From the NCBI RefSeq assembly GCF_031458135.1, contig NZ_JAVDXW010000001.1, positions 1,550,001 through 1,614,000 on the forward strand: DNA of 64,000 bases. The letters run 5' to 3'. How positions within the stretch are numbered: position 1 is the stretch's first letter; each line of letters opens with the position of its first letter. The notes under the pieces were generated by a model, which saw nothing but the letters and a program-made list of their open reading frames with translations, was not told the origin of the DNA and ran no database searches. Position numbers and translations under genes: made by a program. Source of the DNA: Haloactinomyces albus. Its GTDB lineage: Bacteria > Actinomycetota > Actinomycetes > Mycobacteriales > Pseudonocardiaceae. Of this stretch, positions 12,565 through 21,369 are shown in pieces.

Positions 12565-12760
12565 GCCGAGCCACCACCGTGCTCGGTGCCTGCTCCCGGC
12601 TCTCCACCTCCATCGGGAGTACTTCGAGAGCTTGTGCAGGTGGTTGCTTCGGCCGAGGCCGCAGCGCTCCACCGGGCACATCCGGAGCACGCCCATTGGT
12701 GTCGAAACGGGGACAATCTCCGCGAAAGCGGTCGCACCATGGCGATTCTCGATGGACAAT

Positions 12761-12786
12761 CATGATCGGCAGTCATGATCGGCAGT
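12761..12786. repeat. 13-bp exact tandem duplication before the 12838 gene
   Basis: CATGATCGGCAGT occurs twice back to back (12761-12773, 12774-12786) in the divergent region between tmk and the membrane protein gene. It creates two spurious ATG codons upstream of the likely GTG start. Confidence 0.9.
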
Positions 12787-12837
12787 GCGGCGATCTCGTC
12801 CCCGGCCGCCAACAGCCGGGGCGGACCAGGAGGAACA

Positions 12838-15504
12838 GTGCAGGCACCCGGGCCCGACACCCGCGTGGTCGAGCTGCGGGTGCACGGAATTCTCGGTACC
12901 ACGCCACATGACCTGACCGATTCGGTCGCGTCCGTGGATGTCGCAGGCGATGGTGTCGGCCGGATCGTGCGACCCGCCGATCGACTACTGCGCCCGGTCT
13001 CCGGGCCTGCGCTCACCGCCGGGGAGCACAGCGTCTCCCGCGTCGTGGAAGGCTACGCGTGGGGCGAAATGACCTCGGGAGGAGCAAAGGCCACCTGGGC
13101 ACTGCTGTTTCCGTTCGCCCTGGCCAATATGGCCCATTGGATGCTGCCGCCGTCCCGATCGGACAGCCCGCTCAGCAGGGGACTGGCTTTCGTGCTGCGT
13201 GCGCTGATGCGAGTGGCCGCGCTGCTGCTGACAATGCTGTTCGTCGCGCAGTCGACCGTGATCGGCCTCGATCTGTTCGCCGCGCAGTGCCTGCGCGTCG
13301 GTTCCGGCTGCATGGGTTACGTGCCCGATGTCGTCCGGCACGCGGAGACGGCTCGTTCGATCCTCGCCCTGCTTGCTGTGTCGTCGGTCATCCTGGCGAT
13401 GCAGTGGCTATCCACCGTGTCCTGGCGTGTGCTGGCTCCGCGGCCGGAAGATCCCCACGACTCGGCACGAGCACCCGTGCTGCCCGGCAGCAACGTGGTG
13501 ACCGATCCGGACACTCCGGCACTGCGCGCGCTGCACGTCGTCGCGGCCCTGTCCACGGTGGTCCTGCTCGCGCTCGGTGGGCCACTCGCTGTCGACACCG
13601 ACCCGCGCCGACTTGCCGCGGCCGGCCTGCTCGTGCTGTGCCTCCTCGGCACCGTCGCCCTGGACGACCCAACCGGCACGGGCTCGCACGGTAGCCGCGC
13701 CCTGCGGTCGGCGCTGGGACGCCGCCCCCGGCGACTCCTGGTGGCAGCAGCCGCCGTGCTGGTGGCGGCCACGGCCCTCGCTCCACCACCCCTGGACGGC
13801 CCGCTTCCCGGATCGGGCCCCACGATCGACGCTCTCACCGCAGGTCTGCTGCTCACCTGCACGGCGCTCGGCCTACTGCTGATTCCCGCCGCGCGGGCGG
13901 CGCGGCAGACAGGGACCCGTCTGCCGCGGCACCTGCGTCCGTGGGCGGGGGGTTGGATGGCCGCGCCGACCCTGCTGGTCGCGTGCCTGTTGGGGATCGG
14001 TTTCGGAGCCGGGCTCACGCTGAGCCTGCGTCAGGCACTCGGCGATCCCCGGCTGGTCCTGCCCCCCGCCTATACCAGTGTGGCGCTGTTCTGGGGAGCC
14101 ACCACAGTCCTGACCGTGCTCGCCGCGCTCGTCATCGTGCCGTACGCATGGCTCCGGTGGTGGCGAGCAACCCGTACGGAGAAGGGGGTCTCACCCGAGG
14201 TCGCGTTACTGCACGCCGGTCGTCCGCAGGATCAGCAACGTGCCGCGGGTGCCTGGCAGTGGGCAGAGCTGCAACGCCGCTACGGTCACCGCCTGCTGCT
14301 CTTCGTCGCCGCCGTACTGACGGTCGGTACCTGCGTGTCCCTGGCGCTGCGCCTGCTGGGAGTACCCCACTCCTTCGAGTGGTCCCGGTGGCTGAGCGGG
14401 CTCGGTGTCGGTGCACTCGCGGCACTCGCCGCCGCGGCCCTGCGGACCGTGCATCTGGCCGTACGGAGGCCGCAAGCAGCTCGGCGGCTCGGCGTCCTGT
14501 GTGACCTGACGCTGTTCTGGCCGCGTGCGGCCCATCCCGTGGTACCTCCCTGCTACGCGGTCAAGGTCGTTCCGGAATTGGTGCGACGTGCCACCGAACA
14601 TCTCGCCGACCCCGACACCCGGGTGGTGCTCGTCGGCCACAGCCAAGGCAGTCTGCTGGCCACAGTGGCGGCTGCTCGGCTCATGGACTCGCTGCCCGAA
14701 TCGGATCGGGAGCGCATCGGGCTGGTCACCGCAGGTTCACAGCTGCAGTGGGCCTACTCACGCGCGTTTCCCGGGACCGCGCCGCACGACGCGCAACGCA
14801 AGCTCGCCGGGGCGCTGGGTGGCCGCTGGCGCTCACTGTGCCGGGGAACCGATCCACTCGGCGGGGCCGTAAGCACCTGGAACCGACAGGTCCACGACGG
14901 GAAGCTGCTCGGCGTCGGATTCCGCTCGGATGGCACGGAAGGCCCGTTGCCCGCCGCCACTCGCGGCCCCACCGGGGCTTTGGTTCTGGGGGGCGACCAC
15001 TGGATGCCGGACCCGCAGCGGGGACCGTTCGGACTCCGTCGCTGGGTGCCGGGTGTGCTCCAGCACTCCGAGTACAGCGGCGATCCGGAATGGGATCGGG
15101 CCGTGGCGATGGCCGCGGGCCTGGAAATCCCGGTGCGCGGGGCCCAGCTGCCACTGTGCACCCCGGCGACCACCGCGACCCCCTCACTCGAACCCCACCC
15201 GGTGCCCGGCACCGTCCCCGACGGCACCGTCCCCGATGACGACGGTGCCTCCCTCGACGTGGCCGGGGGGCAGCACGAGGAGGCATCCCACCCCGTGAAC
15301 ACCCCCGCGCCTGCCGAGCCGGTCAACGGTCACACGTCCGACGTCGCTACGGAGCCACCGCAGCAGACCATCCCGGGAACCATCGAGACCTCCCGGAACA
15401 TCGAACCCCGCCGATCGATCACCGAACCGCCGGAGGCCACCGACCCACGCGGAAAGACACCACCGTGGGAGCGCGCCGCAGCTTTGCATCCCCTGGACCA
15501 CTGA
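12838..15504 (+). CDS. Polytopic membrane protein with a C-terminal GHSQG serine-hydrolase elbow
   Basis: 888 aa. The GTG at 12838 follows AGGAGG by four bases and is preferred to the ATG at 12775, which lies inside a tandem duplication. The N-terminus (TRVVELRVHGILGTTPHD) is followed by many hydrophobic segments between about residues 75 and 560 (roughly eight to ten membrane spans). It then has an alpha/beta-hydrolase-like region with VVLVGHSQGSL around Ser602 and a later DHWMPD segment that could supply the catalytic Asp/His. The last about 110 residues are Pro/Thr-rich and probably disordered. It may be a membrane-bound lipase or esterase; the substrate is unknown. Confidence 0.75.
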   Translation: MQAPGPDTRVVELRVHGILGTTPHDLTDSVASVDVAGDGVGRIVRPADRLLRPVSGPALTAGEHSVSRVVEGYAWGEMTSGGAKATWALLFPFALANMAHWMLPPSRSDSPLSRGLAFVLRALMRVAALLLTMLFVAQSTVIGLDLFAAQCLRVGSGCMGYVPDVVRHAETARSILALLAVSSVILAMQWLSTVSWRVLAPRPEDPHDSARAPVLPGSNVVTDPDTPALRALHVVAALSTVVLLALGGPLAVDTDPRRLAAAGLLVLCLLGTVALDDPTGTGSHGSRALRSALGRRPRRLLVAAAAVLVAATALAPPPLDGPLPGSGPTIDALTAGLLLTCTALGLLLIPAARAARQTGTRLPRHLRPWAGGWMAAPTLLVACLLGIGFGAGLTLSLRQALGDPRLVLPPAYTSVALFWGATTVLTVLAALVIVPYAWLRWWRATRTEKGVSPEVALLHAGRPQDQQRAAGAWQWAELQRRYGHRLLLFVAAVLTVGTCVSLALRLLGVPHSFEWSRWLSGLGVGALAALAAAALRTVHLAVRRPQAARRLGVLCDLTLFWPRAAHPVVPPCYAVKVVPELVRRATEHLADPDTRVVLVGHSQGSLLATVAAARLMDSLPESDRERIGLVTAGSQLQWAYSRAFPGTAPHDAQRKLAGALGGRWRSLCRGTDPLGGAVSTWNRQVHDGKLLGVGFRSDGTEGPLPAATRGPTGALVLGGDHWMPDPQRGPFGLRRWVPGVLQHSEYSGDPEWDRAVAMAAGLEIPVRGAQLPLCTPATTATPSLEPHPVPGTVPDGTVPDDDGASLDVAGGQHEEASHPVNTPAPAEPVNGHTSDVATEPPQQTIPGTIETSRNIEPRRSITEPPEATDPRGKTPPWERAAALHPLDH

Positions 15505-15639
15505 CACCGAAGCAGAGGATCCCGCGCATCGGCCGAAAGGCTGCTCACGCCGGGGGAGAAGCGCCGAATCGCGCAGCCTCCTCCGGCGCAGGCACGGCAG
15601 CAGCATGCCGAGCACGCCACACACGCCGACACTGGCACC

Positions 15640-16101
15640 ATGCATTCTCAACCGGATCGACCCAGCGCGATCCACCAGCGTCCGCACGGGTGCAGTGACG
15701 AGGTCGTAGACGCCGTCGGCAAGCTCAGCGAGAGCTTGGAAACCGTCGAGCGAGCTCGTGGGCACCTCTACGAGTTCCACCAGCTGTGCGGAACCGCCGA
15801 CGCAAAGCTCGGCGAGGCCATCGAAGGGATCCGCAGCGCAGGCCACCCGGAGATCGCCGACACCCTGCAGCGCGAGCTGTTCGGCCGGAACGTGCTACCG
15901 GGGCGATGGAGTTTCCAGGTCATCGAGGAATACGACGATGGGTACTGGAGCTGCTTCCGGGAACACGAACGTCACGTACGGGATACGCTCCTGGCCGGAC
16001 ATCGGCATGTAGCCGAATCGGAGATGAAAGAACGCGAACGCAGCACGACCGGGGACGGGCCCCGGCCCTGGCATGCGGCCCGCCCGGAAACGGGCACCTG
16101 A
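15640..16101 (+). CDS. Conserved hypothetical protein, 153 aa
   Basis: This is not a known enzyme family to me. It is a soluble, charged, probably helical protein: residues 20-75 (DEVVDAVGKLSESLETVERA, then helical to about 66) look like a helical bundle. A conserved-looking core ELFGRNVLPGRWSF, FQVIEEYDDGYW and FREHERHVRDTLLAG follows, then a polar tail. GC3 is high and consistent with coding. It is 135 bases downstream of the GHSQG membrane protein and may share its transcript. It is convergent with the permease. Confidence 0.6.
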   Translation: MHSQPDRPSAIHQRPHGCSDEVVDAVGKLSESLETVERARGHLYEFHQLCGTADAKLGEAIEGIRSAGHPEIADTLQRELFGRNVLPGRWSFQVIEEYDDGYWSCFREHERHVRDTLLAGHRHVAESEMKERERSTTGDGPRPWHAARPETGT

Positions 16102-16146
16102 ACGCCGACGAGCCGGGGATCTTTCGCCCTCGAAGGTTCGTCGCCC

Positions 16147-17670
16147 TCAGGAATCGCGGCCCAGCGCTCCTCCGTCGGAAACCTCGCTTGCCTGGCGCTG
16201 TCCGAGCACGGAGTGGTTACGGCTGTACAGGAAGTAGATCGCCACACCGACGATCATCCAGATGGCGAAACGGATCCACGTCAGCACCGTGAGGTTGATC
16301 ATCAGCCACAGGCAGGCGATGATCGCCAGAATCGGCACCAACGGCACCAGCGGTGCGCGGAATCCGCGCGGCAGGTCCGGCCGGGTCCGACGCAGCACGA
16401 TGACACCCAGCGAAACCAGTGAGAACGCGAACAGGGTGCCGACGTTGACCATCTCGGCCAGCCTGCTGAATTCGAAGAAACCCGAGGCGAGCATCACCGC
16501 GGTGCCGACCAGCAGGGTCGTACGCACCGGAGTGCCTCGTTGCCCCGTCTTCGCCAGCGGGCGTGGGAGCAGGCCGTCCCGGGCCATCGCGAACAACACG
16601 CGGGTCTGTCCGAGCAGCAGAACCATGACCACGGTCGTCAGGCCGATCAGCGCTCCCACCGAGATGAGGGTGGCAGCCCAGTCCACGCCGTTGAGCGTGA
16701 ACGCGGTCGCCAGCGTCGCGCTCTCGCCGTCCGGGCCGGTGCTCAGCCTGGTGTAGTCGACCATCCCGGTGACCACCAGAGCCACGGCCACATAGAGCAC
16801 GGTCACGACGGCCACCGAGCCGAGGATGCCGCGTGGCGCGTTGCGCTGCGGATCACGGGTTTCCTCGGCAGTGGTGGCCAAGATGTCGAACCCGATGAAC
16901 GCGAAGAAAACCAGCGACGCACCGGCCAGCAGGCCGAAGACGCCGAAGGTGCTGGTCTCACCGCCGAGCATCAGCGAGAACAGGGACTGCTCGAGCGCAG
17001 GGCCGGACTCGGAGGACGACTGCGCGGGCGGAATGAACGGCGTGTAGTTCCGCGGAGCGATGTAGGCGATGCCCACAACGATGATGAACAGCACGACGGC
17101 GACCTTGATCGAGGTGACGACCAGGCTGAACCGTGCCGACAGCTTGGTCCCCGTCACCAGCAAAGCTACCAGCGTCGCGACCAGCAGCATCGCGCCCCAG
17201 TCGAACTGCAGCGGCCCGAGCGGCAGCGCTGTCGGCAGCCCCAGACCGAGAATGCCCAGCACTTCCTCCAGATACGTCGACCAACCCTTGGCCACGGCCG
17301 CTCCGGCGATGGAGAACTCCAGGATGAGGTCCCAGCCGATGATCCAGGCCAGGAACTCACCGAAGGTGGCGTAGGAATACGTGTAGGCACTTCCCGCCAC
17401 GGGCACCGTCGAGGCGAACTCGGCGTAGCACAGCGCGGCGAGCGCACAGGTGATCGCGGCGATGACGAAGGCCACGGTCACCGCCGGGCCCGACACATCG
17501 CCTGCCACCTGGGCGGCGATGGTGAAGATCCCGGCTCCGACCACGACCGAGACGCCGAACACGATCAGGTCCCAGGTGCCCAGATTCTTGCGAAGTTTGG
17601 TATCGGGCTCGTCCGTATCCTTGATCGATTGCTCGACCGACTTGGTGCGCCATATTCCGGTCCCCGGCAC
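16147..17670 (-). CDS. APC-family amino acid permease (CAT/YfnA type)
   Basis: 507 aa with about 12 to 13 membrane spans. The first helix has the APC glycine motif VFGVSVVVGAGIFT, followed by AGPAVTVAF-like and CYAEFASTVPVAGSAYTYSY segments typical of cationic amino-acid transporter relatives. The loop GFDILATTAEETRDPQRNAP is also typical. The N-terminus (SVEQSIKDTDEPDTKLRKNL) matches the family. The GTG at 17670 is preferred because GAGGAGG lies just upstream; the longer frame runs into a tandem repeat. It probably imports amino acids by proton coupling; the substrate is uncertain. Confidence 0.9.
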   Translation of the reverse strand: MPGTGIWRTKSVEQSIKDTDEPDTKLRKNLGTWDLIVFGVSVVVGAGIFTIAAQVAGDVSGPAVTVAFVIAAITCALAALCYAEFASTVPVAGSAYTYSYATFGEFLAWIIGWDLILEFSIAGAAVAKGWSTYLEEVLGILGLGLPTALPLGPLQFDWGAMLLVATLVALLVTGTKLSARFSLVVTSIKVAVVLFIIVVGIAYIAPRNYTPFIPPAQSSSESGPALEQSLFSLMLGGETSTFGVFGLLAGASLVFFAFIGFDILATTAEETRDPQRNAPRGILGSVAVVTVLYVAVALVVTGMVDYTRLSTGPDGESATLATAFTLNGVDWAATLISVGALIGLTTVVMVLLLGQTRVLFAMARDGLLPRPLAKTGQRGTPVRTTLLVGTAVMLASGFFEFSRLAEMVNVGTLFAFSLVSLGVIVLRRTRPDLPRGFRAPLVPLVPILAIIACLWLMINLTVLTWIRFAIWMIVGVAIYFLYSRNHSVLGQRQASEVSDGGALGRDS

Positions 17671-17680
17671 CGTCGCCTCC

Positions 17681-17704
17681 TCTGTCACTCGCTCTGTCAC
17701 TCGA
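17681..17704. repeat. 12-bp tandem repeat just upstream of the permease start
   Basis: TCTGTCACTCGC (17681-17692) is followed by TCTGTCACTCGA (17693-17704), 11 of 12 identical. It lies 10 bases before the permease GTG on the minus strand, in its 5' untranslated region. Confidence 0.8.
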
Positions 17705-17869
17705 TGGTGGGTCAGCACGATAGCGAGGACTGCGCTCGGCAGGGGAATGACGCAGAACACAATCCACTAACACCACGCGGCCTTCGCCGTGCTTTGCCAA
17801 CGCCGCGCCGGGATTGTCGCGTTCGAGGTCCCGGTACTCCAGTGCTGGTTCTTGTTCTCGCCAGTGCTG

Positions 17870-17875
17870 TATTTT
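17870..17875 (+). promoter_or_regulatory. -10 element for leaderless carbonic anhydrase
   Basis: TATTTT, then 7 bases, then the GTG start at 17883; no Shine-Dalgarno is seen. Confidence 0.5.
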
Positions 17876-17882
17876 GCTGTCC

Positions 17883-18512
17883 GTGTCAGCATCGACCTCC
17901 TTCTCCCCCGACGAGGCTCTTGCCGCCCTGCTGGCGGGCAACCGGCGATTCGTCGACGGCAAGCAATCGCATCCGAACCAGGATGCCGATCACCGTTCGG
18001 CCCTGGCATCGGGCCAGCACCCATCCGCGGTGCTGTTCGGATGTTCCGACTCGCGCCTCGCAGCGGAGATCATCTTCGATCATGGCCTGGGGGACCTGTT
18101 CGTGGTGCGCACGGCCGGGCACGTCTCCGGACCGGAGGTACTGGGCAGCATCGAGTATGGGGTGGGAGTACTGGGCACGCCCCTGGTGGTCGTGCTCGGG
18201 CACGGCTCGTGCGGGGCCGTGTCCGCTGCCGCGAAGGCCCATGCCGAGGGGACGACGCCGAGCGGTCACGTGCGAGACATCGTGGAGCGAGTCACCCCCA
18301 GCGTGCTCTCGGCGCGTGCGGCCGGTCTGACGGAAGTCGACGACTTCGTGGATGTACACGTCCGGAAGACCGTCGACTTCCTCGTGGAGCGTTCCCCCCT
18401 GCTCGGAACCGAGGTCGCAGCGGGACGCTGTGCGGTGGCCGGACTGTCCTACAGCTTGGCCGAGGGCACGGTGCGATCGGTCGGCAGCCGCGGACCTCTC
18501 TCCGAGCACTGA
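17883..18512 (+). CDS. Beta-class carbonic anhydrase
   Basis: 209 aa. It interconverts CO2 and bicarbonate in the cytoplasm. Zinc ligands are visible as Cys54 (CSDSR, with catalytic Asp56-Arg58 dyad), His107 and Cys110 (LGHGSCGAV). The start is placed at GTG 17883, giving MSASTSFSPDEAL, because TATTTT ends 7 bases before it and the upstream extension is Ser/Arg/Cys-rich and unlike the family. Bicarbonate made here could feed the acyl-CoA carboxylases and PurK encoded elsewhere in the window; that link is inference. It is convergent with manA, only 25 bases apart. Confidence 0.93.
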   Translation: MSASTSFSPDEALAALLAGNRRFVDGKQSHPNQDADHRSALASGQHPSAVLFGCSDSRLAAEIIFDHGLGDLFVVRTAGHVSGPEVLGSIEYGVGVLGTPLVVVLGHGSCGAVSAAAKAHAEGTTPSGHVRDIVERVTPSVLSARAAGLTEVDDFVDVHVRKTVDFLVERSPLLGTEVAAGRCAVAGLSYSLAEGTVRSVGSRGPLSEH

Positions 18513-18537
18513 AGTTTTTCCCAAAGCTGCAGCACGT

Positions 18538-19767
18538 TCACACCGCTCCGGGTGCGGCACGGAAGACCTGTGCCGCACCGTCGGCTGCGATGTCCACCGG
18601 ACGGGCGATCACAGCCGGGTCGGAGGCAGCCAGCCACACCGACTCGCCCCGGCCCAGCTCCAACTCGCCGTGCGCCGACAGCCGGATACGTCCCCGAGTG
18701 CACAGCAGAATCTGCGGCCCGATCGAATCCAGCCGCACACCGCCGGGTGCCTGTGGGGACCAGTCCACGCGGGACAGCTCGAACTCCTCGGCAGGCGTGC
18801 GATATACCGTCAGGTTCTGATCCTGCCGCCTGCCCGACAGCACTCGCATGTCGCCGCACTCGAAGTCCAGAACCCGCAGCAGCTCGGCAACATCCACGTG
18901 CTTCGGGGTGAGTCCGCACCGCAGGATGTTGTCGGAATTGGCGAGGATCTCCACACCGGTGCCGTGCAGGTAGGCATGCAGATTTCCGGCAGGCAGGAAG
19001 ATGGCTTCGCCGGGCTGCAGCACGATTCTGTTCAACAGCAGGCTTGCCAGTACTCCGGCGTCGTTCGGGTAATCCGCACCGAGTTCGAGCACCGTGCGGC
19101 ATTCCATCGCGAACTCACCGTGAGCACGCAGGTGGGCGGCACACGCTTCGAGCAGCTCGGGCATCACGTCCCGCAAATAGTGCTCGGGCAGGGTGATCCA
19201 CGTGGTGAACAGCGCCCGCAGGCCGTCCTGGTCGGGCTGCGCGGCGAGCAGCCCGGTATGCGCGCGCAAGCTGGGCACGTCGAGTTCGTGCAGCAACCGT
19301 ACCGTGCGGTGCGCATCCCGGAATCCCGCGAGCGCGTGGAACTCGGTCAGCGCACAGATCAGCTCCGGCTTCGCCGTGGGATCGGGATAGTTGCGATGCG
19401 AAGCGTTGCGCGCGATCCCCGAAGCCTCCTCCTCGGCGAACCCCGCGGCTGCCTGGTCGGCCGAGGGGTGCGCCTGCAGGCTCAGCGGCTCGTCCACCGC
19501 GAGTACCTTGAGCAGGAAGGGCAGGCGTGTGCCCCAGCGGTCGGTGCACGCGGCGCCCAGCTGGCGTGCGGGTTCGGAACGCAGCAGGTGCAGCAGGGAG
19601 ACCTCCGAGCCGTCGGCTCGCAGCAACCGGGACGGGTCTCCGGGATGTGCTCCCATCCACAGCTCCGCCTCGGGATGCGGCGCGGGAACGGGGCGGCCGA
19701 GCAGGTCCGCGATCGCGGTGCGCGAACCCCATGCGTAAGGGCGCACCGCGTTACGCAGTAACTCCAC
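18538..19767 (-). CDS. manA: Mannose-6-phosphate isomerase
   Basis: 409 aa. A type I cupin enzyme that interconverts fructose-6-P and mannose-6-P, the entry to GDP-mannose. The zinc-site signature is split between LSLQAHPS (near residue 100) and PAGNLHAYLHGTGVEI (near 250). The C-terminal jelly roll is complete. The GTG at 19767 gives MELLRNAVRPYAWGSRTAIA, the expected N-terminus; the extra upstream 35 codons do not match. It is the last gene of the minus-strand mannose cluster, as in Rv3255c-Rv3257c. Confidence 0.94.
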   Translation of the reverse strand: MELLRNAVRPYAWGSRTAIADLLGRPVPAPHPEAELWMGAHPGDPSRLLRADGSEVSLLHLLRSEPARQLGAACTDRWGTRLPFLLKVLAVDEPLSLQAHPSADQAAAGFAEEEASGIARNASHRNYPDPTAKPELICALTEFHALAGFRDAHRTVRLLHELDVPSLRAHTGLLAAQPDQDGLRALFTTWITLPEHYLRDVMPELLEACAAHLRAHGEFAMECRTVLELGADYPNDAGVLASLLLNRIVLQPGEAIFLPAGNLHAYLHGTGVEILANSDNILRCGLTPKHVDVAELLRVLDFECGDMRVLSGRRQDQNLTVYRTPAEEFELSRVDWSPQAPGGVRLDSIGPQILLCTRGRIRLSAHGELELGRGESVWLAASDPAVIARPVDIAADGAAQVFRAAPGAV

Positions 19768-19908
19768 TGTCGTTCTCGCTTCCTCTCTCGCCGCCTGTTC
19801 GATGTTCGCGGGCACAGCCCCCGGCCCAGCAGACCATTGCCCGAGACCTCCATGCCTCGGGGAGATCCCCATCCTGTCCGAAGGATCTCCCCTACTCCGA
19901 CGGGCGTT

Positions 19909-21009
19909 TCACCAGCGACTCGAGTGCGCCGGGCGGGCCGACCGGTCGGGACCGCCCATCGTCCCCGCTGCAAGTCCCACGTAGACAGCGGCCAGATCGA
20001 ACCGGGTCGCCAGCAACATCGACCGCACCACCGGGTCCTCGGAAGCCGAATCCTCCGGGGCGAGAACGTCCGCTCCCGGCAGCGCGGCGACTGCCATCCG
20101 CTCCTGCATCCCCGCCTCATCTCCGTAACGCGTACTGATCAGACAGATCCGCAGGCGCGAGGACGAATCCTCCTCCGGGTCGGCGAACAGATCCGCTTCC
20201 GTTCCGGTCGAGGCCGCGGCACGGTACAGCGCGTGCCGACTCACGGCCTGCGCATAGCCGGCGGCGTCGCAGGAGACACCCGCATGGCAGCCGAACGCGA
20301 AAGCCGCGTGTCCTGCGACAGCGGTGGAGACCGCATCGAGTCCCCACAACAGCGGTTGGCGATCCGCCAACCGCAGCGCCAGCGATTTCGCGGGATTCGT
20401 CGAGGTTTCCTGATCGGGAGGCGACAGTGCCGACTGCTGGTCCAGTTCGTCGGCAAGCGTCTCGGTGTCGACGCGCACCAGACCCAGTTCGCGGACCACG
20501 CACAGGCCGGCGGTGAACACGTGCGCCAGGGACAGCCCGGGCGGTACGGGCATCTTCGGCGGAAGCAGCTTCGCCCGGCCCGCCACCGATGCCGCGACGG
20601 GTCCTTCCGGTGGCGCGGTCAGGACCATGGTCGCACCATGCCGAGTGGCGCGCTCCAACGATTCGGCCAGGACGGAATCACCGGCATCATCGGCGTGGGC
20701 GAACACCACATCCAGCGGTCCCACCCAGGACGGCACGGAGTCGGCTCGCACGACCGGCACCGGGCAGGAGGGGCCGAGCAGTGCCGCCAGCATGTCGCAC
20801 GCGGCAGGGCCGACACCGGGTTGGGCCACCAGGACGAGCGCGCGCGGACGAACATCGGCAAGGCCACCCAGCTCCGCCTCGGCTGCCGTCTCCACCGCGG
20901 AACGCACCTGGGCCCCGGAGAGGGCGGCGGCGCGCAGCAGACCACCGGTATCGATCCCGGTCAACCTCGCGGGGTCCTCGAAGAGGCTGTCGTCGAGCAT
21001 GAACGTCAT
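19909..21009 (-). CDS. SIS-type protein of the mannose cluster (Rv3256c/TobH-like)
   Basis: 366 aa. It looks like a SIS-fold sugar-isomerase-like protein. It has a nucleotide/sugar-binding-like segment ALVLVAQPGVGPAACDMLAAL, HADDAGDSVLAESLERATRHG and a C-terminal CLISTRYGDEAG segment resembling the phosphoglucose/phosphomannose isomerase C-terminal family. In mycobacteria the homologous gene sits between manA and the phosphomannomutase gene, and its role is not established. The ATG at 21009 overlaps the stop of the Trm112-like gene (ATGA); a second ATG at 21000 has better ribosome-site spacing. Confidence 0.75.
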   Translation of the reverse strand: MTFMLDDSLFEDPARLTGIDTGGLLRAAALSGAQVRSAVETAAEAELGGLADVRPRALVLVAQPGVGPAACDMLAALLGPSCPVPVVRADSVPSWVGPLDVVFAHADDAGDSVLAESLERATRHGATMVLTAPPEGPVAASVAGRAKLLPPKMPVPPGLSLAHVFTAGLCVVRELGLVRVDTETLADELDQQSALSPPDQETSTNPAKSLALRLADRQPLLWGLDAVSTAVAGHAAFAFGCHAGVSCDAAGYAQAVSRHALYRAAASTGTEADLFADPEEDSSSRLRICLISTRYGDEAGMQERMAVAALPGADVLAPEDSASEDPVVRSMLLATRFDLAAVYVGLAAGTMGGPDRSARPAHSSRW

Positions 21010-21233
21010 CCCCTCTCGGGACCACCGGCAGCGGCGTCCGTCCGTGGCCCGCCGACGGCTTCTTCCAGTAGCAGTACCGGAATGCCGTCGCGGACCGGGA
21101 AGCTCCGCCCGCAGGCGGTGCAGGTCAGGTATTCGGCCTCGGGGTCACCCGCCAACCCCGGCTGCAACGGCGCATGCTGTGGACAGGGGCAAGCCAGAAT
21201 CCCCAGAAGCCGGGATTCCCACTCCACGCTCAC
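21006..21233 (-). CDS. Trm112-family small zinc-finger-like protein
   Basis: 75 aa. Two Cys pairs, C15-x-C17 and C38-x2-C41 (LTCTACGRSFPVRDGIPVLL), define the Trm112/UPF0434 fold. The GTG at 21233 follows GGAGG by four bases; the long upstream frame is noise. In eukaryotes Trm112 activates methyltransferases; bacterial versions are of unknown role. It overlaps the next gene by four bases, so the two are translated together. Confidence 0.85.
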   Translation of the reverse strand: MSVEWESRLLGILACPCPQHAPLQPGLAGDPEAEYLTCTACGRSFPVRDGIPVLLLEEAVGGPRTDAAAGGPERG

Positions 21234-21369
21234 GATTCCTCCCGAAATCAACGGCCTGCCGGTGTGGCTGGTACGTTCCCCACCGTCGAGGCCACGGCAT
21301 GCCTTCGCAGGCCCTTTTCGTATCGCCCGGACCGCGCTACCGGATCCGGCGGCCGACCAACGAGTCCGC

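Noticed and set aside
12775-12837. ATG start 21 codons upstream for the GHSQG membrane protein
   Set aside because: It lies in a tandem duplication and lacks a ribosome site, whereas GTG 12838 has AGGAGG.
16540-18330. 596-aa open frame on the plus strand across permease and carbonic anhydrase
   Set aside because: Out of frame with both recognised genes; composition typical of antisense noise.
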